A stretch of 34,421 nt of DNA from Nitrospirales bacterium (lineage in GTDB: Bacteria; Nitrospirota; Nitrospiria; Nitrospirales; UBA8639). The notes under the pieces are model-generated. The model was not told the origin of the DNA. It saw only the letters and a program-made list of their open reading frames with translations, and did no database searches. Positions 7,687 through 19,291 of the stretch are shown piece by piece. Position 1 is the stretch's first letter. Each line of letters opens with the position of its first letter. A program made the translations under genes and the position numbers. Where the stretch lies: NCBI GenBank assembly GCA_029261235.1, contig JAJDBS010000035.1, positions 1 to 34,421 on the forward strand, in the 5' to 3' direction.

Positions 7687-8529
7687 TTATATCCAACGCA
7701 CTTCAGATTGTTCTTCAACCGGAGCTGGTGCTGGCAGTAACTCTCGAATTTTCTCTTGGATGGATGTTGCACGGAGGAGCGACTCGCCAATAAGCATCGC
7801 GTGAGCTCCTGCTTCAGCGATTCTCACAACATCGTCTCGCTCATGAATACCACTTTCGCTGACAATGAGTTTGTCGGCAGGAATTCGTTTCGCTAAACGT
7901 TCCGTCACAGCTAGATCAGTAGAAAATGTTTTGAGGTCACGGTTGTTGATCCCGATGAGTTTGGCTTGAGGAATGCGTTCAAGCACGATGTCTAGTTCAC
8001 GTTCGTTGTGCGTTTCAATGAGCACATCGAGGTGAAGTTCGGTTGCCAAGGTAAAGAAATCTTCTAATTGAATTCGGTCCAAACCAGCGACAATGAGCAA
8101 GATGCAGTCGGCACCATACGCACGGGCTTCATGGAATTGAATGTCTTCTATCATAAATTCTTTGTTCAGAGTCGGAAGTCCAATGGCTTCTTTGACGGAT
8201 GCGAGATAGTCTAAACTCCCTTGAAAAAAATCTTGATCTGTTAACACTGAAAGGGCGTGGGCTCCTGCATCATGATATTGTTTGGCAATATCGACAGGGT
8301 TAAATTGATCTTTAAATTCTGGGCGCATCAGGCCTTGGCTTGGAGAGGCCTTTTTGACTTCTGCGATCAATGCTGGCGCCGTTGTCGATTGCCCAGCTTC
8401 AATGGCTTTGATGAATCCCAATGGCGTTGCCTGATCGGCAATGCGAGTTTTCAGGCTTGACCGGTAGCCGCGACTTTTTTTTCGGCGCAGTTCGGCTTTT
8501 TTATGTTCCAAGATCCGAGTCAGTATCAT
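7687..8529 (-). CDS. trpC: Indole-3-glycerol phosphate synthase
   Basis: Converts CdRP to indole-3-glycerol phosphate with loss of CO2 and water. It is 280 residues, slightly longer than the typical ~260 because of a proline-rich tail after LLP. Family motifs are ALIAEVKKASPSQG (substrate and catalytic lysine), ALSVLTDQDFFQGS, TLNKEFMIEDIQ (the usual form is LRKDFI), GINNRDLKTF, VSESGI and AMLIGESLL. The start ATG overlaps the trpD stop as ATGA, showing tight translational coupling. It is stand-alone IGPS, not fused to TrpF. Confidence 0.97.
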   Translation of the reverse strand: MILTRILEHKKAELRRKKSRGYRSSLKTRIADQATPLGFIKAIEAGQSTTAPALIAEVKKASPSQGLMRPEFKDQFNPVDIAKQYHDAGAHALSVLTDQDFFQGSLDYLASVKEAIGLPTLNKEFMIEDIQFHEARAYGADCILLIVAGLDRIQLEDFFTLATELHLDVLIETHNERELDIVLERIPQAKLIGINNRDLKTFSTDLAVTERLAKRIPADKLIVSESGIHERDDVVRIAEAGAHAMLIGESLLRATSIQEKIRELLPAPAPVEEQSEVRWI

Positions 8530-9551
8530 GCGGCTAGTTCTTTAGAATAGGATATGAGCTTTTCTAGTTTCTCAAACGGCGCGCCGCTGTCCAGAATCCG
8601 TCCGGCCTCTTCAAAGGCTGTTTTTAGCGATGTCGCTTTATTGCAGGCCACGAGTGCTGGTGCGGCATTCATTAAGACAATATCGCGTTTTGGGCCTAGA
8701 CTGCCTCGTAAGATATCTAGAATCGTCTTTGCATTCTCTTTCGGGTCCCCACCCAACAGTTCTTTTGGATGTACCGGTTGGAGTCCAAAATCTTCAGGCC
8801 GAACGACATAGCTGGCAACTCGTCCTTTTTTCCCCTCAGCAATGGTTGTTGGGCCTGTGAGTGAAATTTCGTCCAATCCATCCATGCCATGTAAGACAAA
8901 ACAATGCTGTGTGCCTAATCGCATGAGGACTTGGGCCAACTTTTCTGTGAGGGCTGGATCGTAGACTCCCAAGACTTGAATGGTTGCTCCTGCCGGATTG
9001 GATAAAGGACCCATAATATTCATTAAGGTTCGAATGCCCATGTCAGTCCGAGGTTTGGCGCAATGCTTCATGGCCTCATGGTAAAGCGGGGCAAACAAAA
9101 ATCCTATTCCGACTTCGTTGATGCAGGCTCCAACTTTTTGTGGTGGGAGATCAAGATTGACACCAAGGGCTGATAACACATCTGCGCTTCCTGAACGAGA
9201 GGAGACCGATCGATTGCCATGCTTTGCTACCGTAATCCCGGCACCAGCCACGACAAAAGCCGTCGCTGTCGAAATGTTAAATGTATTGCTGCCATCACCA
9301 CCCGTTCCGCAGGTATCGACAACCTGAGTGGCAGAAATTGGCACTCGGATGGCAAGATCTCGCATGGCCCGTACCGATCCGGTAATTTCATCAATAGTTT
9401 CACCCTTCATCCGTAAACCCATCAGATATGCAGCAATTTGAGCATCTGTTGCATGGCCATGCATGATCTCTCTCATGGCTTCCTCTGCTTCCTTTTCTGT
9501 CAAATCTATTCGGTCGGGAAATTTAGCGAGAAGGTCTTTGACTAGACTCAT
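8526..9551 (-). CDS. trpD: Anthranilate phosphoribosyltransferase
   Basis: Transfers phosphoribose from PRPP to anthranilate. It is 341 residues, a normal single-domain length. The PRPP-binding glycine-rich motif CGTGGDGSNTFNIST and the following AKHGNRSVSSRSGSADVLSA are exact family signatures. MNIMGPLSNPA, VLHGMDGLDEIS and LMNAAPALV follow in order. GAGGA about ten bases before the ATG supports the start. It lies 38 bases downstream of trpG and overlaps trpC by four bases (ATGA), so it sits in the core of the operon. Confidence 0.98.
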   Translation of the reverse strand: MSLVKDLLAKFPDRIDLTEKEAEEAMREIMHGHATDAQIAAYLMGLRMKGETIDEITGSVRAMRDLAIRVPISATQVVDTCGTGGDGSNTFNISTATAFVVAGAGITVAKHGNRSVSSRSGSADVLSALGVNLDLPPQKVGACINEVGIGFLFAPLYHEAMKHCAKPRTDMGIRTLMNIMGPLSNPAGATIQVLGVYDPALTEKLAQVLMRLGTQHCFVLHGMDGLDEISLTGPTTIAEGKKGRVASYVVRPEDFGLQPVHPKELLGGDPKENAKTILDILRGSLGPKRDIVLMNAAPALVACNKATSLKTAFEEAGRILDSGAPFEKLEKLISYSKELAA

Positions 9552-9589
9552 GATTCAATGTCCTCGATCAATAAGAGTTCCAGAGTTCG

Positions 9590-10177
9590 TTATGCTGTCG
9601 TAGGTGATGGGGAAGAAAGGGCTAAGAAGTTTTTCAAGAGGTCCATTCCTGATGTGGTTAGGATGGATTCGGGATGAAACTGTACACCTTCTGCTCCGGT
9701 GGGTATATGCCGAAGTCCCATGATTTCGCCTTCGACGGTTTCCGCCGAAACCTCAAAGTCAGTTGGTAACGTTTCACGTTTCACGATTAACGAATGATAC
9801 CGAGTGGCTTCAAAAGGATTCGGTAATCCTTGGAAAATTGTTTTGCCATCATGGTGGACCATTGAAGTTTTCCCATGCATGAGACGGTCAGCTTGTACAA
9901 TTTGGCTGCCAAAGGCGTAGGCCAATGACTGATGTCCAAGACAGACGCCAAAAAGCGGGAGCTTTCCCGCAAAGTGCTTGATGGCACCGACGGAGATTCC
10001 CGCCTCGTTCGGTGTGCAAGGTCCTGGAGAAATCAGCAGTTGATCAGGAGCTAACTCCTCAATGTCCTTGTTGGTGAGCGTATCGTTACGCATTACATGC
10101 ACGTCTGCGCCAAGCTCACCCAAATATTGCACGAGGTTATAGGTGAAGGAATCGTAATTATCGATGACTAAAATCAT
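9590..10177 (-). CDS. trpG: Anthranilate synthase component II (glutamine amidotransferase)
   Basis: Provides ammonia from glutamine to TrpE. It is a 195-residue class I amidotransferase. The catalytic triad is C79 in GVCLGHQ, H168 and E170 in VQFHPES. The oxyanion region is [14 protein letters not shown]. It may also serve para-aminobenzoate synthesis (PabA), as in many bacteria with one such subunit; no pabB is nearby. A palindromic repeat ends 8 bases before the ATG, and no Shine-Dalgarno is visible in between. The gene is separate from trpE. Confidence 0.97.
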   Translation of the reverse strand: MILVIDNYDSFTYNLVQYLGELGADVHVMRNDTLTNKDIEELAPDQLLISPGPCTPNEAGISVGAIKHFAGKLPLFGVCLGHQSLAYAFGSQIVQADRLMHGKTSMVHHDGKTIFQGLPNPFEATRYHSLIVKRETLPTDFEVSAETVEGEIMGLRHIPTGAEGVQFHPESILTTSGMDLLKNFLALSSPSPTTA

Positions 10178-10185
10178 AACAAGAA

Positions 10186-10289
10186 GTTAGGTATGAAAAG
10201 TAAAAAGTAAGGTCTGCAGGATACGAAGATGACGAAAGCTCGGATAATTTTTTTTGTTATCTCCTTACGCTTTACGTTTCACGCCTTAC
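10186..10289. repeat. Palindromic heptamer-built repeat element, copy 2 (trpE-trpG spacer)
   Basis: The arms 10186-10212 and 10263-10289 are inverted 27-base copies of each other with few mismatches, built of units such as GTAAGGC, GTGAAAC and GTAAAGC. The arms also match those of the element at 5005-5103. The element occupies nearly the whole spacer of 117 bases, ending 5 bases from the trpE stop codon and 8 bases from the trpG start. Shared arms, similar size and similar placement show a repeat family. Confidence 0.65.
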
Positions 10290-10294
10290 GGTTC

Positions 10295-11809
10295 CTATTC
10301 CAAGCCGCGTTCGGCCATTTCCAGGGCTCGCATCATGGCTCCGGCTTTGTTTTGTGTTTCTTCGTATTCTTTGGTCGGATCGGAATCCGCCACGATTCCC
10401 GCTCCAGCTTGAATATAGGCTTTTGTGCCTTGGGCTACCACTGTCCGAATATTGATGCACGTATCCATATTCCCAGAAAAACTGAAATAGCCAACAGCAC
10501 CTCCATAGGGTCCGCGATGTGTTGGTTCTAATTCTTCAATGATTTGCATCGCACGAATTTTGGGTGCTCCTGATAATGTGCCTGCTGGAAAACAGGCCTT
10601 CATCACGTCATACGAGGAGTATTTTGGATCTAATTCCCCCGTCACTTGAGAGACAATATGCATCACATGCGAATAGCGCTCAATGTTCATGAAGCGTTCA
10701 ACCTTGACTGAGCCAGTTTTCGCAACCCGTCCGACGTCATTTCGTCCTAAATCGACGAGCATCACATGTTCGGCTAGCTCCTTTTTGTCGGCAAGAAGAT
10801 CCGTTTCCATTTGTTGATCTTCTTCGGCTGTGTGTCCACGAGGGCGGGTTCCTGCAATGGGACGGACCACGATCTTGCCTTCCTCACACCGAACCAACAC
10901 TTCCGGCGAGGCGCCAATCAGTTCTGTGCCGGCAATGCGGAGATAAAACATATAAGGCGAAGGGTTGATGACACGCAAGGCCCGATAAATTTCAAGAGGA
11001 TTCGTTCGAATCGTCGTCTGCCATCGTTGCGACATCACGCCTTGGATAATATCACCCGCCTGAATATATTCCTTGGTTCGAAGCACCATTTTTGAAAATT
11101 CAGGTGCGGTCATATTAGAGAGAAATTTAAGTGGCGTACGACGTTTCGCTGAGGAAGGTTTCCGTCGAGATGTCTGTAACTTGGTAATGATCGATTCAAT
11201 CTGTCTTATGGCTTTTTGATATGTGCGGCGAAGATCAGTCTTTTTCGTCGACGTAATATGAGCATTGGCCACGACTTTGATGGTATGGGAGATATTATCA
11301 AAAATAAGAAGCGTATCCGTAATACAAAAGGCAAAGAGGGGCGTTTTGATTTTGTCTTTTGGATGCTCTGGAATTGACTCGAAGGAACGCACGACATCGT
11401 AGGCTAGGAATCCCACCGCTCCACCCACAAATCGAGGTAGGCCTGGCACGGAGACTGGCCGATAGTCTGCCATGACTTCCTGAATGTGATCTAAGGGGTT
11501 ATCCTTGAGTGGGACGCGCGTTTGCTTGCGGCCTCGTTGAGTGATGACTTCCCCCTCTTGTTCCCAAAAAACAACAGAAGGCTGGCTACCTAAGAAAGAA
11601 TACCTGGCCCAATTTTCTCCACCTTCAATACTTTCAAATAAAAAAGCATGCGAACCAAAATTGATTTTAGAAAAGGCAGAGACTGGAGTGTCGAAATCTG
11701 CGAGGGTTTCTCGGTAGATAGGGACCAAATTTCCTTGCGAAGCCAAACCGCAAAATTCGTCAAAAGTCACTGAATAATAAGACTTTTTCATGGTTTTTGA
11801 CGGTAGCAT
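10295..11809 (-). CDS. trpE: Anthranilate synthase component I
   Basis: Makes anthranilate from chorismate using ammonia from TrpG. It is 504 residues, full length. The N-terminal regulatory region has FGSHAFLFESIEGGENWARY, the position of the tryptophan-binding LLES motif (here LFES), suggesting feedback inhibition. The chorismate-utilising domain shows ELIGASPEVLVR, RPIAGTRPRG, DLGRNDVGRVA and ACFPAGTLSGAPKIRAMQII (from residue 405), and ends in AGAGIVADSDPTKEYEETQN. The start is uncertain: ATG at 11809, or ATG at 11791, which gives the more usual MKKSYYSVTFDEF opening. It is the first gene of the operon. I see no leader peptide or attenuator upstream. Confidence 0.97.
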   Translation of the reverse strand: MLPSKTMKKSYYSVTFDEFCGLASQGNLVPIYRETLADFDTPVSAFSKINFGSHAFLFESIEGGENWARYSFLGSQPSVVFWEQEGEVITQRGRKQTRVPLKDNPLDHIQEVMADYRPVSVPGLPRFVGGAVGFLAYDVVRSFESIPEHPKDKIKTPLFAFCITDTLLIFDNISHTIKVVANAHITSTKKTDLRRTYQKAIRQIESIITKLQTSRRKPSSAKRRTPLKFLSNMTAPEFSKMVLRTKEYIQAGDIIQGVMSQRWQTTIRTNPLEIYRALRVINPSPYMFYLRIAGTELIGASPEVLVRCEEGKIVVRPIAGTRPRGHTAEEDQQMETDLLADKKELAEHVMLVDLGRNDVGRVAKTGSVKVERFMNIERYSHVMHIVSQVTGELDPKYSSYDVMKACFPAGTLSGAPKIRAMQIIEELEPTHRGPYGGAVGYFSFSGNMDTCINIRTVVAQGTKAYIQAGAGIVADSDPTKEYEETQNKAGAMMRALEMAERGLE

Positions 11810-11863
11810 ACGGTCTGTAGGGAGTCAACGAAATGGCGAAGCGTTCTGAAGGCAGGATCAATG

Positions 11864-11908
11864 AAAAAGGCGAAAATCTATCGGGATATTTCCCGATAGA
11901 TTCTCGCC
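11864..11908 (-). terminator. Intrinsic terminator of the LysM lipoprotein gene
   Basis: On the minus strand a long hairpin forms from AATCTATCGGGA and its perfect 12-base complement with a 3-base loop, extended by a GGCGA/TCGCC pair. It is followed by TTTTT (11864-11868 on the plus strand as AAAAA). It lies 34 bases after the stop of the LysM gene and before trpE, so it separates the two units and implies that the trp promoter lies between 11810 and 11863. Confidence 0.85.
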
Positions 11909-11941
11909 TATATTCAACGCAGAAAAATTGAAGCGAAATGA

Positions 11942-12601
11942 TTATTGACTGACGACGACCTGTTGCCCGACGTGGATCGTGTTGTCAGTCATATTGTTCC
12001 AAGCTTTCAAGTCCTCGACAGAGACACCATATTGCCTAGAAAGACGATACAGCGTTTCACCCTTCTCAACTGTATGGGATCCGTTGCTGCCCATGGCCAT
12101 GCTGGTGGATTCAACCATGGATTCCAAAGGAACCTCGCTACTATCCAGGCCTAACTCTGATTCTAACTTCGCGAGATCAGAATCTTTGAAATCGAGATCA
12201 TCTAGTCCAAACTCTGAAATGTCGGGTTCTGACATTTTCAGATCATCCATCTTTGGCATATCTCCGCCGCGGACCCTAGAGAGTTCATCATGAGATCTAC
12301 CGAGTTGGTCGCGGAGCGCTTCAAGTTCGGCATCTAAATCTCGCCCTTGTGACTCAAGAGATCCAACTTGTCGTTGGGCATCCTGATACTTGACATTTAG
12401 TTCGCCGGTTCTCTTCTCTTCCTGCGCCAAGAGCCGTTGGAAATTGAGAGCCCGAGCTTTTTCCGCTTCGAATTTTTCTGTACTCACACACCCGCCTAAT
12501 AGGCCACCAAAGACCAGCATGCCTGCTATCACTTTCAGGTAGGAAAATCTTGCCGATGGTTGGGGATCTACCTGAATTTCCTGAATCGTTGGTTGCGTCA
12601 T
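11942..12601 (-). CDS. LysM-domain lipoprotein with coiled coil
   Basis: A predicted envelope lipoprotein. It has a signal sequence with core VIAGMLVFGGLLGGC (lipobox LLGGC), then a charged coiled coil of about 75 residues (KFEAEKARALNFQRLLAQEE onward). A very acidic linker follows, with DDLKMSEP- and LDDLDFKDSD-like repeats. The protein ends in one LysM domain (HTVEKGETLYRLSRQYGVSV ... WNNMTDNTIHVGQQVVV), the fold that binds peptidoglycan glycan strands. The frame is open to 12688 (ATG with AGGAGG at ten bases), but the predicted transcript would begin at about 12700, within that Shine-Dalgarno. I prefer ATG 12601, with GGAGGAGG upstream and a sensible signal peptide. It is monocistronic: own promoter and terminator. 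Confidence 0.85.
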   Translation of the reverse strand: MTQPTIQEIQVDPQPSARFSYLKVIAGMLVFGGLLGGCVSTEKFEAEKARALNFQRLLAQEEKRTGELNVKYQDAQRQVGSLESQGRDLDAELEALRDQLGRSHDELSRVRGGDMPKMDDLKMSEPDISEFGLDDLDFKDSDLAKLESELGLDSSEVPLESMVESTSMAMGSNGSHTVEKGETLYRLSRQYGVSVEDLKAWNNMTDNTIHVGQQVVVSQ

Positions 12602-12706
12602 GTTGCGCATTCCTCCTCCATTGAGTTTCGTGTGCAATCCTTTTGCTGGGTGCATGTTACAGCACCAAAGGGTGGATGCAGAAGGCATCCGATAATTTCC
12701 TCCTAT

Positions 12707-12735
12707 ACCATAAGTCGGAAATGGAGTAATGTCAA
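12707..12735 (-). promoter_or_regulatory. Sigma-70 promoter for the LysM lipoprotein gene
   Basis: On the minus strand a perfect -35 TTGACA (12730-12735) is separated by exactly 17 bases from TATGGT (12707-12712). Transcription would start near 12700, giving a leader of about 100 bases to the preferred ATG at 12601. Confidence 0.65.
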
Positions 12736-12775
12736 ACCACTAGTCAACTGTTTCAGTGACGATGTCGGCAGCGCA

Positions 12776-12781
12776 TATAAT
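12776..12781 (+). promoter_or_regulatory. Perfect -10 hexamer upstream of the MoxR-type ATPase gene
   Basis: TATAAT stands about 28 bases before the GTG at 12809 and 49 before the ATG at 12830. No good -35 lies 16-18 bases upstream, so this promoter may need an activator. It is divergent from the LysM promoter, the two -10 boxes being about 65 bases apart. Confidence 0.4.
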
Positions 12782-12808
12782 GATGACATTGACCCTTGAA
12801 AAAATGAT

Positions 12809-13786
12809 GTGATAGCTTTCATTCCGAGTATGGCACACGACTCTTCACTCACGAAAAATTCCGACACATTTCAAGTTGGCGAGGTCGTGCTTCGCCTAGC
12901 CAGACCGATTGATCTCCAGCAACAATGGATCGGTGACCACGAAATATTACGTCAGCTCTTAGCTTGTTGGTTGGTGGTCGATCCACAAGATCGTCCGCTA
13001 TCCCCGCGCATCGTTGGACCACCTGGTGTAGGAAAAACCACCTTGGCGATGTCCGCCACGCTTGAACGAAAGCAAGCCCTATACATTTACCAATGTACGG
13101 CAGACACCCGTCCAGACGATCTCTTGGTTTCCCCTGTGATTGCAGAAGGTGGAACGATCATCTATCAAGCCTCTCCATTAGTGACGGCTATGCTCACGGG
13201 TAGTATCTGCCTGCTTGATGAAGGTAATCGGATGAATGAAAAGAGCTGGGCCTCTCTGGCATCGTTACTCGATCATCGACGATCGATAGAATCTGTTGTC
13301 GCAGGGGTGCAGATTCTGGCACATGAGAACTTCAGGTGTTGTGTCACCATGAATGAGGACGCGTCCACCTATGAAGTGCCAGACTATATCTTGTCGCGCT
13401 TGCAACCGACATTAACGGTGGAATTTCCCTCGAAGGACCATGAGTTAGCAATTTTGCACTACCATTTACCCTTTGCGCCTGTAGAACTGCTTAACCTTAC
13501 AGTCGACTTCCTACAAAAAGCCCATCAGCTTGATCTGTCGTTTTCAGTTCGAGATGGCATTCATATCGTCCAATTTGCCTTGAAACGAATGGCGCAAGAT
13601 CCCAATCACCCATTGGCTCGCGATGCGGCGTGGCGAGAGGCGTTAACGAAAGTGTTAGGCGAAGAGGCCTTGGATTTAGATGGCTTAGCCGCGCGGCGCT
13701 CTCTGTCGTTAGGTGGGCAAGGCCTCCCCAAGGGTTTAGGGGATTTCTTTTTTGACGAAGATTCACCTCTCCATCCGGATCATTAG
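12809..13786 (+). CDS. MoxR-type AAA+ ATPase
   Basis: A 325-residue AAA+ protein of the MoxR/AAA_5 group, cytoplasmic, typically acting as a chaperone that remodels a partner protein. Walker A is GPPGVGKTT (residues 70-78), Walker B is ICLLDEGNR (133-141, DE for ATP hydrolysis), sensor 1 is N182 in CCVTMNED, and the arginine finger region is [19 protein letters not shown] is the helix-2/insert region seen in MoxR proteins. The start is either GTG 12809 or ATG 12830 (residue 8); neither has a strong Shine-Dalgarno. MoxR ATPases usually sit beside a von Willebrand A protein; none is present here. The next gene, 73 bases on, is the 631-residue protein, the probable partner. Confidence 0.88.
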   Translation: MIAFIPSMAHDSSLTKNSDTFQVGEVVLRLARPIDLQQQWIGDHEILRQLLACWLVVDPQDRPLSPRIVGPPGVGKTTLAMSATLERKQALYIYQCTADTRPDDLLVSPVIAEGGTIIYQASPLVTAMLTGSICLLDEGNRMNEKSWASLASLLDHRRSIESVVAGVQILAHENFRCCVTMNEDASTYEVPDYILSRLQPTLTVEFPSKDHELAILHYHLPFAPVELLNLTVDFLQKAHQLDLSFSVRDGIHIVQFALKRMAQDPNHPLARDAAWREALTKVLGEEALDLDGLAARRSLSLGGQGLPKGLGDFFFDEDSPLHPDH

Positions 13787-13859
13787 CTTTCTACGTATAT
13801 TGAGGCGCCATTTTTTGTAACTTAAGAGTGCGCTCCTTAGGTCCTCACTAATCCCCACG

Positions 13860-17812
<3,953 letters not shown>

Positions 17813-18263
17813 CTAGCTCTCTCATCCCAAGTTTTGATCCCCAAAGTATTAAGCGGGTATTCATCTTCAATTTACTTCGGCAAATTCATCTTTGATTTCC
17901 GTCTTCGAGGGAATGCTAAAATATCATCGTTTTTGTCTGTAAGCCTTCCATTGAAATTACTCTGCATTCAGGGAAGTGTTGTGGTGAAGCTCGGCGATAT
18001 CACTTATCGATACAACCCACATGATAGGTCTAGAAGCAATGCCTCTCATGTAATAAATAATTCAATGAGTAGGCGTCACCTAGGGGCACCCAAAAACATG
18101 TCATATGATTTCAGCCATATCGGTTGGGCGTGATTTTTTTGTACGCAAGCTAAAGGGCAGGTCGCCTTCTAGCCGGAAGGGTTTTTCGTAGTATGATGGG
18201 AAATACTATTTTACTGGGAAGAAATTTTAATCCAATGAACGTTGAATGGAGTAAGGATATTTC
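17813..18263. other. Spacer between ligA and the lytic transglycosylase
   Basis: An open frame at 17834-18133 has unlikely composition and no ribosome site, so it is not called. A terminator-like hairpin stands at 18165-18186 and a TATGAT at 18192-18197. Nothing else is recognised. Confidence 0.35.
18165..18186 (+). terminator. Weak terminator-like hairpin
   Basis: CCTTC (18165-18169) pairs with GAAGG (18176-18180) across a 6-base loop and is followed by GTTTTT. The stem is only 5 bp, so it may be a weak terminator for ligA transcripts or chance. Confidence 0.22.
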
Positions 18264-19223
18264 ATGAAATTATTATTAGTCGTCGGACTGCTTATTTTGG
18301 TTTTTGTGTCACCGGTTTTGGGAGAGGTGAAGTTTGAAAAATGGGTTCAGGCTTTTAAATCAGAAGCTATTGAAAAGGGAATTTCATCTTCTCTTGTTGA
18401 GCAGGCCTTTGAAGGCGTGGCGCCTATTCCCCGGATCATAGACCTGGACAGGAAGCAGCCAGAGGGCAGAATGACGTTTGGCGAGTATCGAAAAAAAATA
18501 GTTTCTCAAATTCGGATTCAACGCGGGCGTGAAATGCTGGCGCAACATCGTGATCTTTTACAAGAGATTGGCCAACATTATGGTGTGCAACCAAGATTTA
18601 TCGTCGCGCTCTGGGGGATTGAAACTAACTATGGAAAGAACACAGGTGGATATAGCGTTGTGAATGCGCTTGCTACCTTAGCGTTTGATGGACGGCGGAG
18701 TCAGTATTTTCGTACAGAGCTGATGAATGCCTTTAAAATTTTACAGGACCGTCATATTCCTCTAGAGGCCATGAAGGGTTCTTGGGCGGGAGCCATGGGG
18801 CAGTGTCAATTTATGCCATCGAGTTTTTTGAGATTGGCTGTTGACTATGATGGGGATGGTCGAAAAGATATTTGGAAGACCCAAGCCGATGTATTTGCCT
18901 CTGCTGCCAATTATCTTTCCCAATCAGGTTGGCGCGGGAATCAAACGTGGGGGCGTCGAGTCCAATTGCCAGGGAGCTTTAATAGCAAGGATGCGAGTCT
19001 CAAGATTAAGAAATCTTTAACGACTTGGCAGAAACTTGGCGTGCGTCGAAATGATGGAAGAAATCTTCCGTTGGTCGATATGAGAGGCTCTGTGGTGTTG
19101 CCGGATGGGAAGGGTGGCCCAGCGTTCCTCGTTTACGAAAATTTCCGCGTGATTATGAAGTGGAATCGGTCGACCTATTTCGCAACGAGCGTTGGACTTC
19201 TTGCTGATGCGATTGGGAAGTAA
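18264..19223 (+). CDS. MltB-type lytic murein transglycosylase
   Basis: Cleaves the MurNAc-GlcNAc bond of peptidoglycan, forming 1,6-anhydro-MurNAc ends, in the periplasm. It is 319 residues. A signal peptide (LLLVVGLLILVFVSPVLG) leaves a mature protein starting near residue 21; there is no lipobox, so it is secreted rather than lipid-anchored. The catalytic glutamate is E120 in ALWGIETNYG, the MltB/SLT70-family hallmark. GAMGQCQFMPSSFL and DYDGDGRKDIW (a calcium-site-like loop in MltB) follow, then a SLT_2-type end. AAGGA seven bases before the ATG supports the start. There is no C-terminal peptidoglycan-binding domain. It is convergent with the next gene, which ends 69 bases away. Confidence 0.93.
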   Translation: MKLLLVVGLLILVFVSPVLGEVKFEKWVQAFKSEAIEKGISSSLVEQAFEGVAPIPRIIDLDRKQPEGRMTFGEYRKKIVSQIRIQRGREMLAQHRDLLQEIGQHYGVQPRFIVALWGIETNYGKNTGGYSVVNALATLAFDGRRSQYFRTELMNAFKILQDRHIPLEAMKGSWAGAMGQCQFMPSSFLRLAVDYDGDGRKDIWKTQADVFASAANYLSQSGWRGNQTWGRRVQLPGSFNSKDASLKIKKSLTTWQKLGVRRNDGRNLPLVDMRGSVVLPDGKGGPAFLVYENFRVIMKWNRSTYFATSVGLLADAIGK

Positions 19224-19291
19224 TGCGTGAGAACATGAGGTTGAGATGGTCGCGCGTCGTGGCTCTGTTAGCCATGACTTCCGGTTCTTCC

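Noticed and set aside
11791-11835. TTGACT followed by TACCGT upstream of trpE as a promoter
   Set aside because: Only three of six -10 positions match, and the implied leaderless transcript is not supported by anything else.
12602-12688. Longer N-terminus for the LysM lipoprotein (start at 12688)
   Set aside because: It would put about 67 residues before the lipobox cysteine, and the predicted transcript start falls inside its ribosome site.
17834-18133. 99-codon plus-strand frame after ligA
   Set aside because: Composition is unlike a real protein here and there is no ribosome site or recognisable motif.
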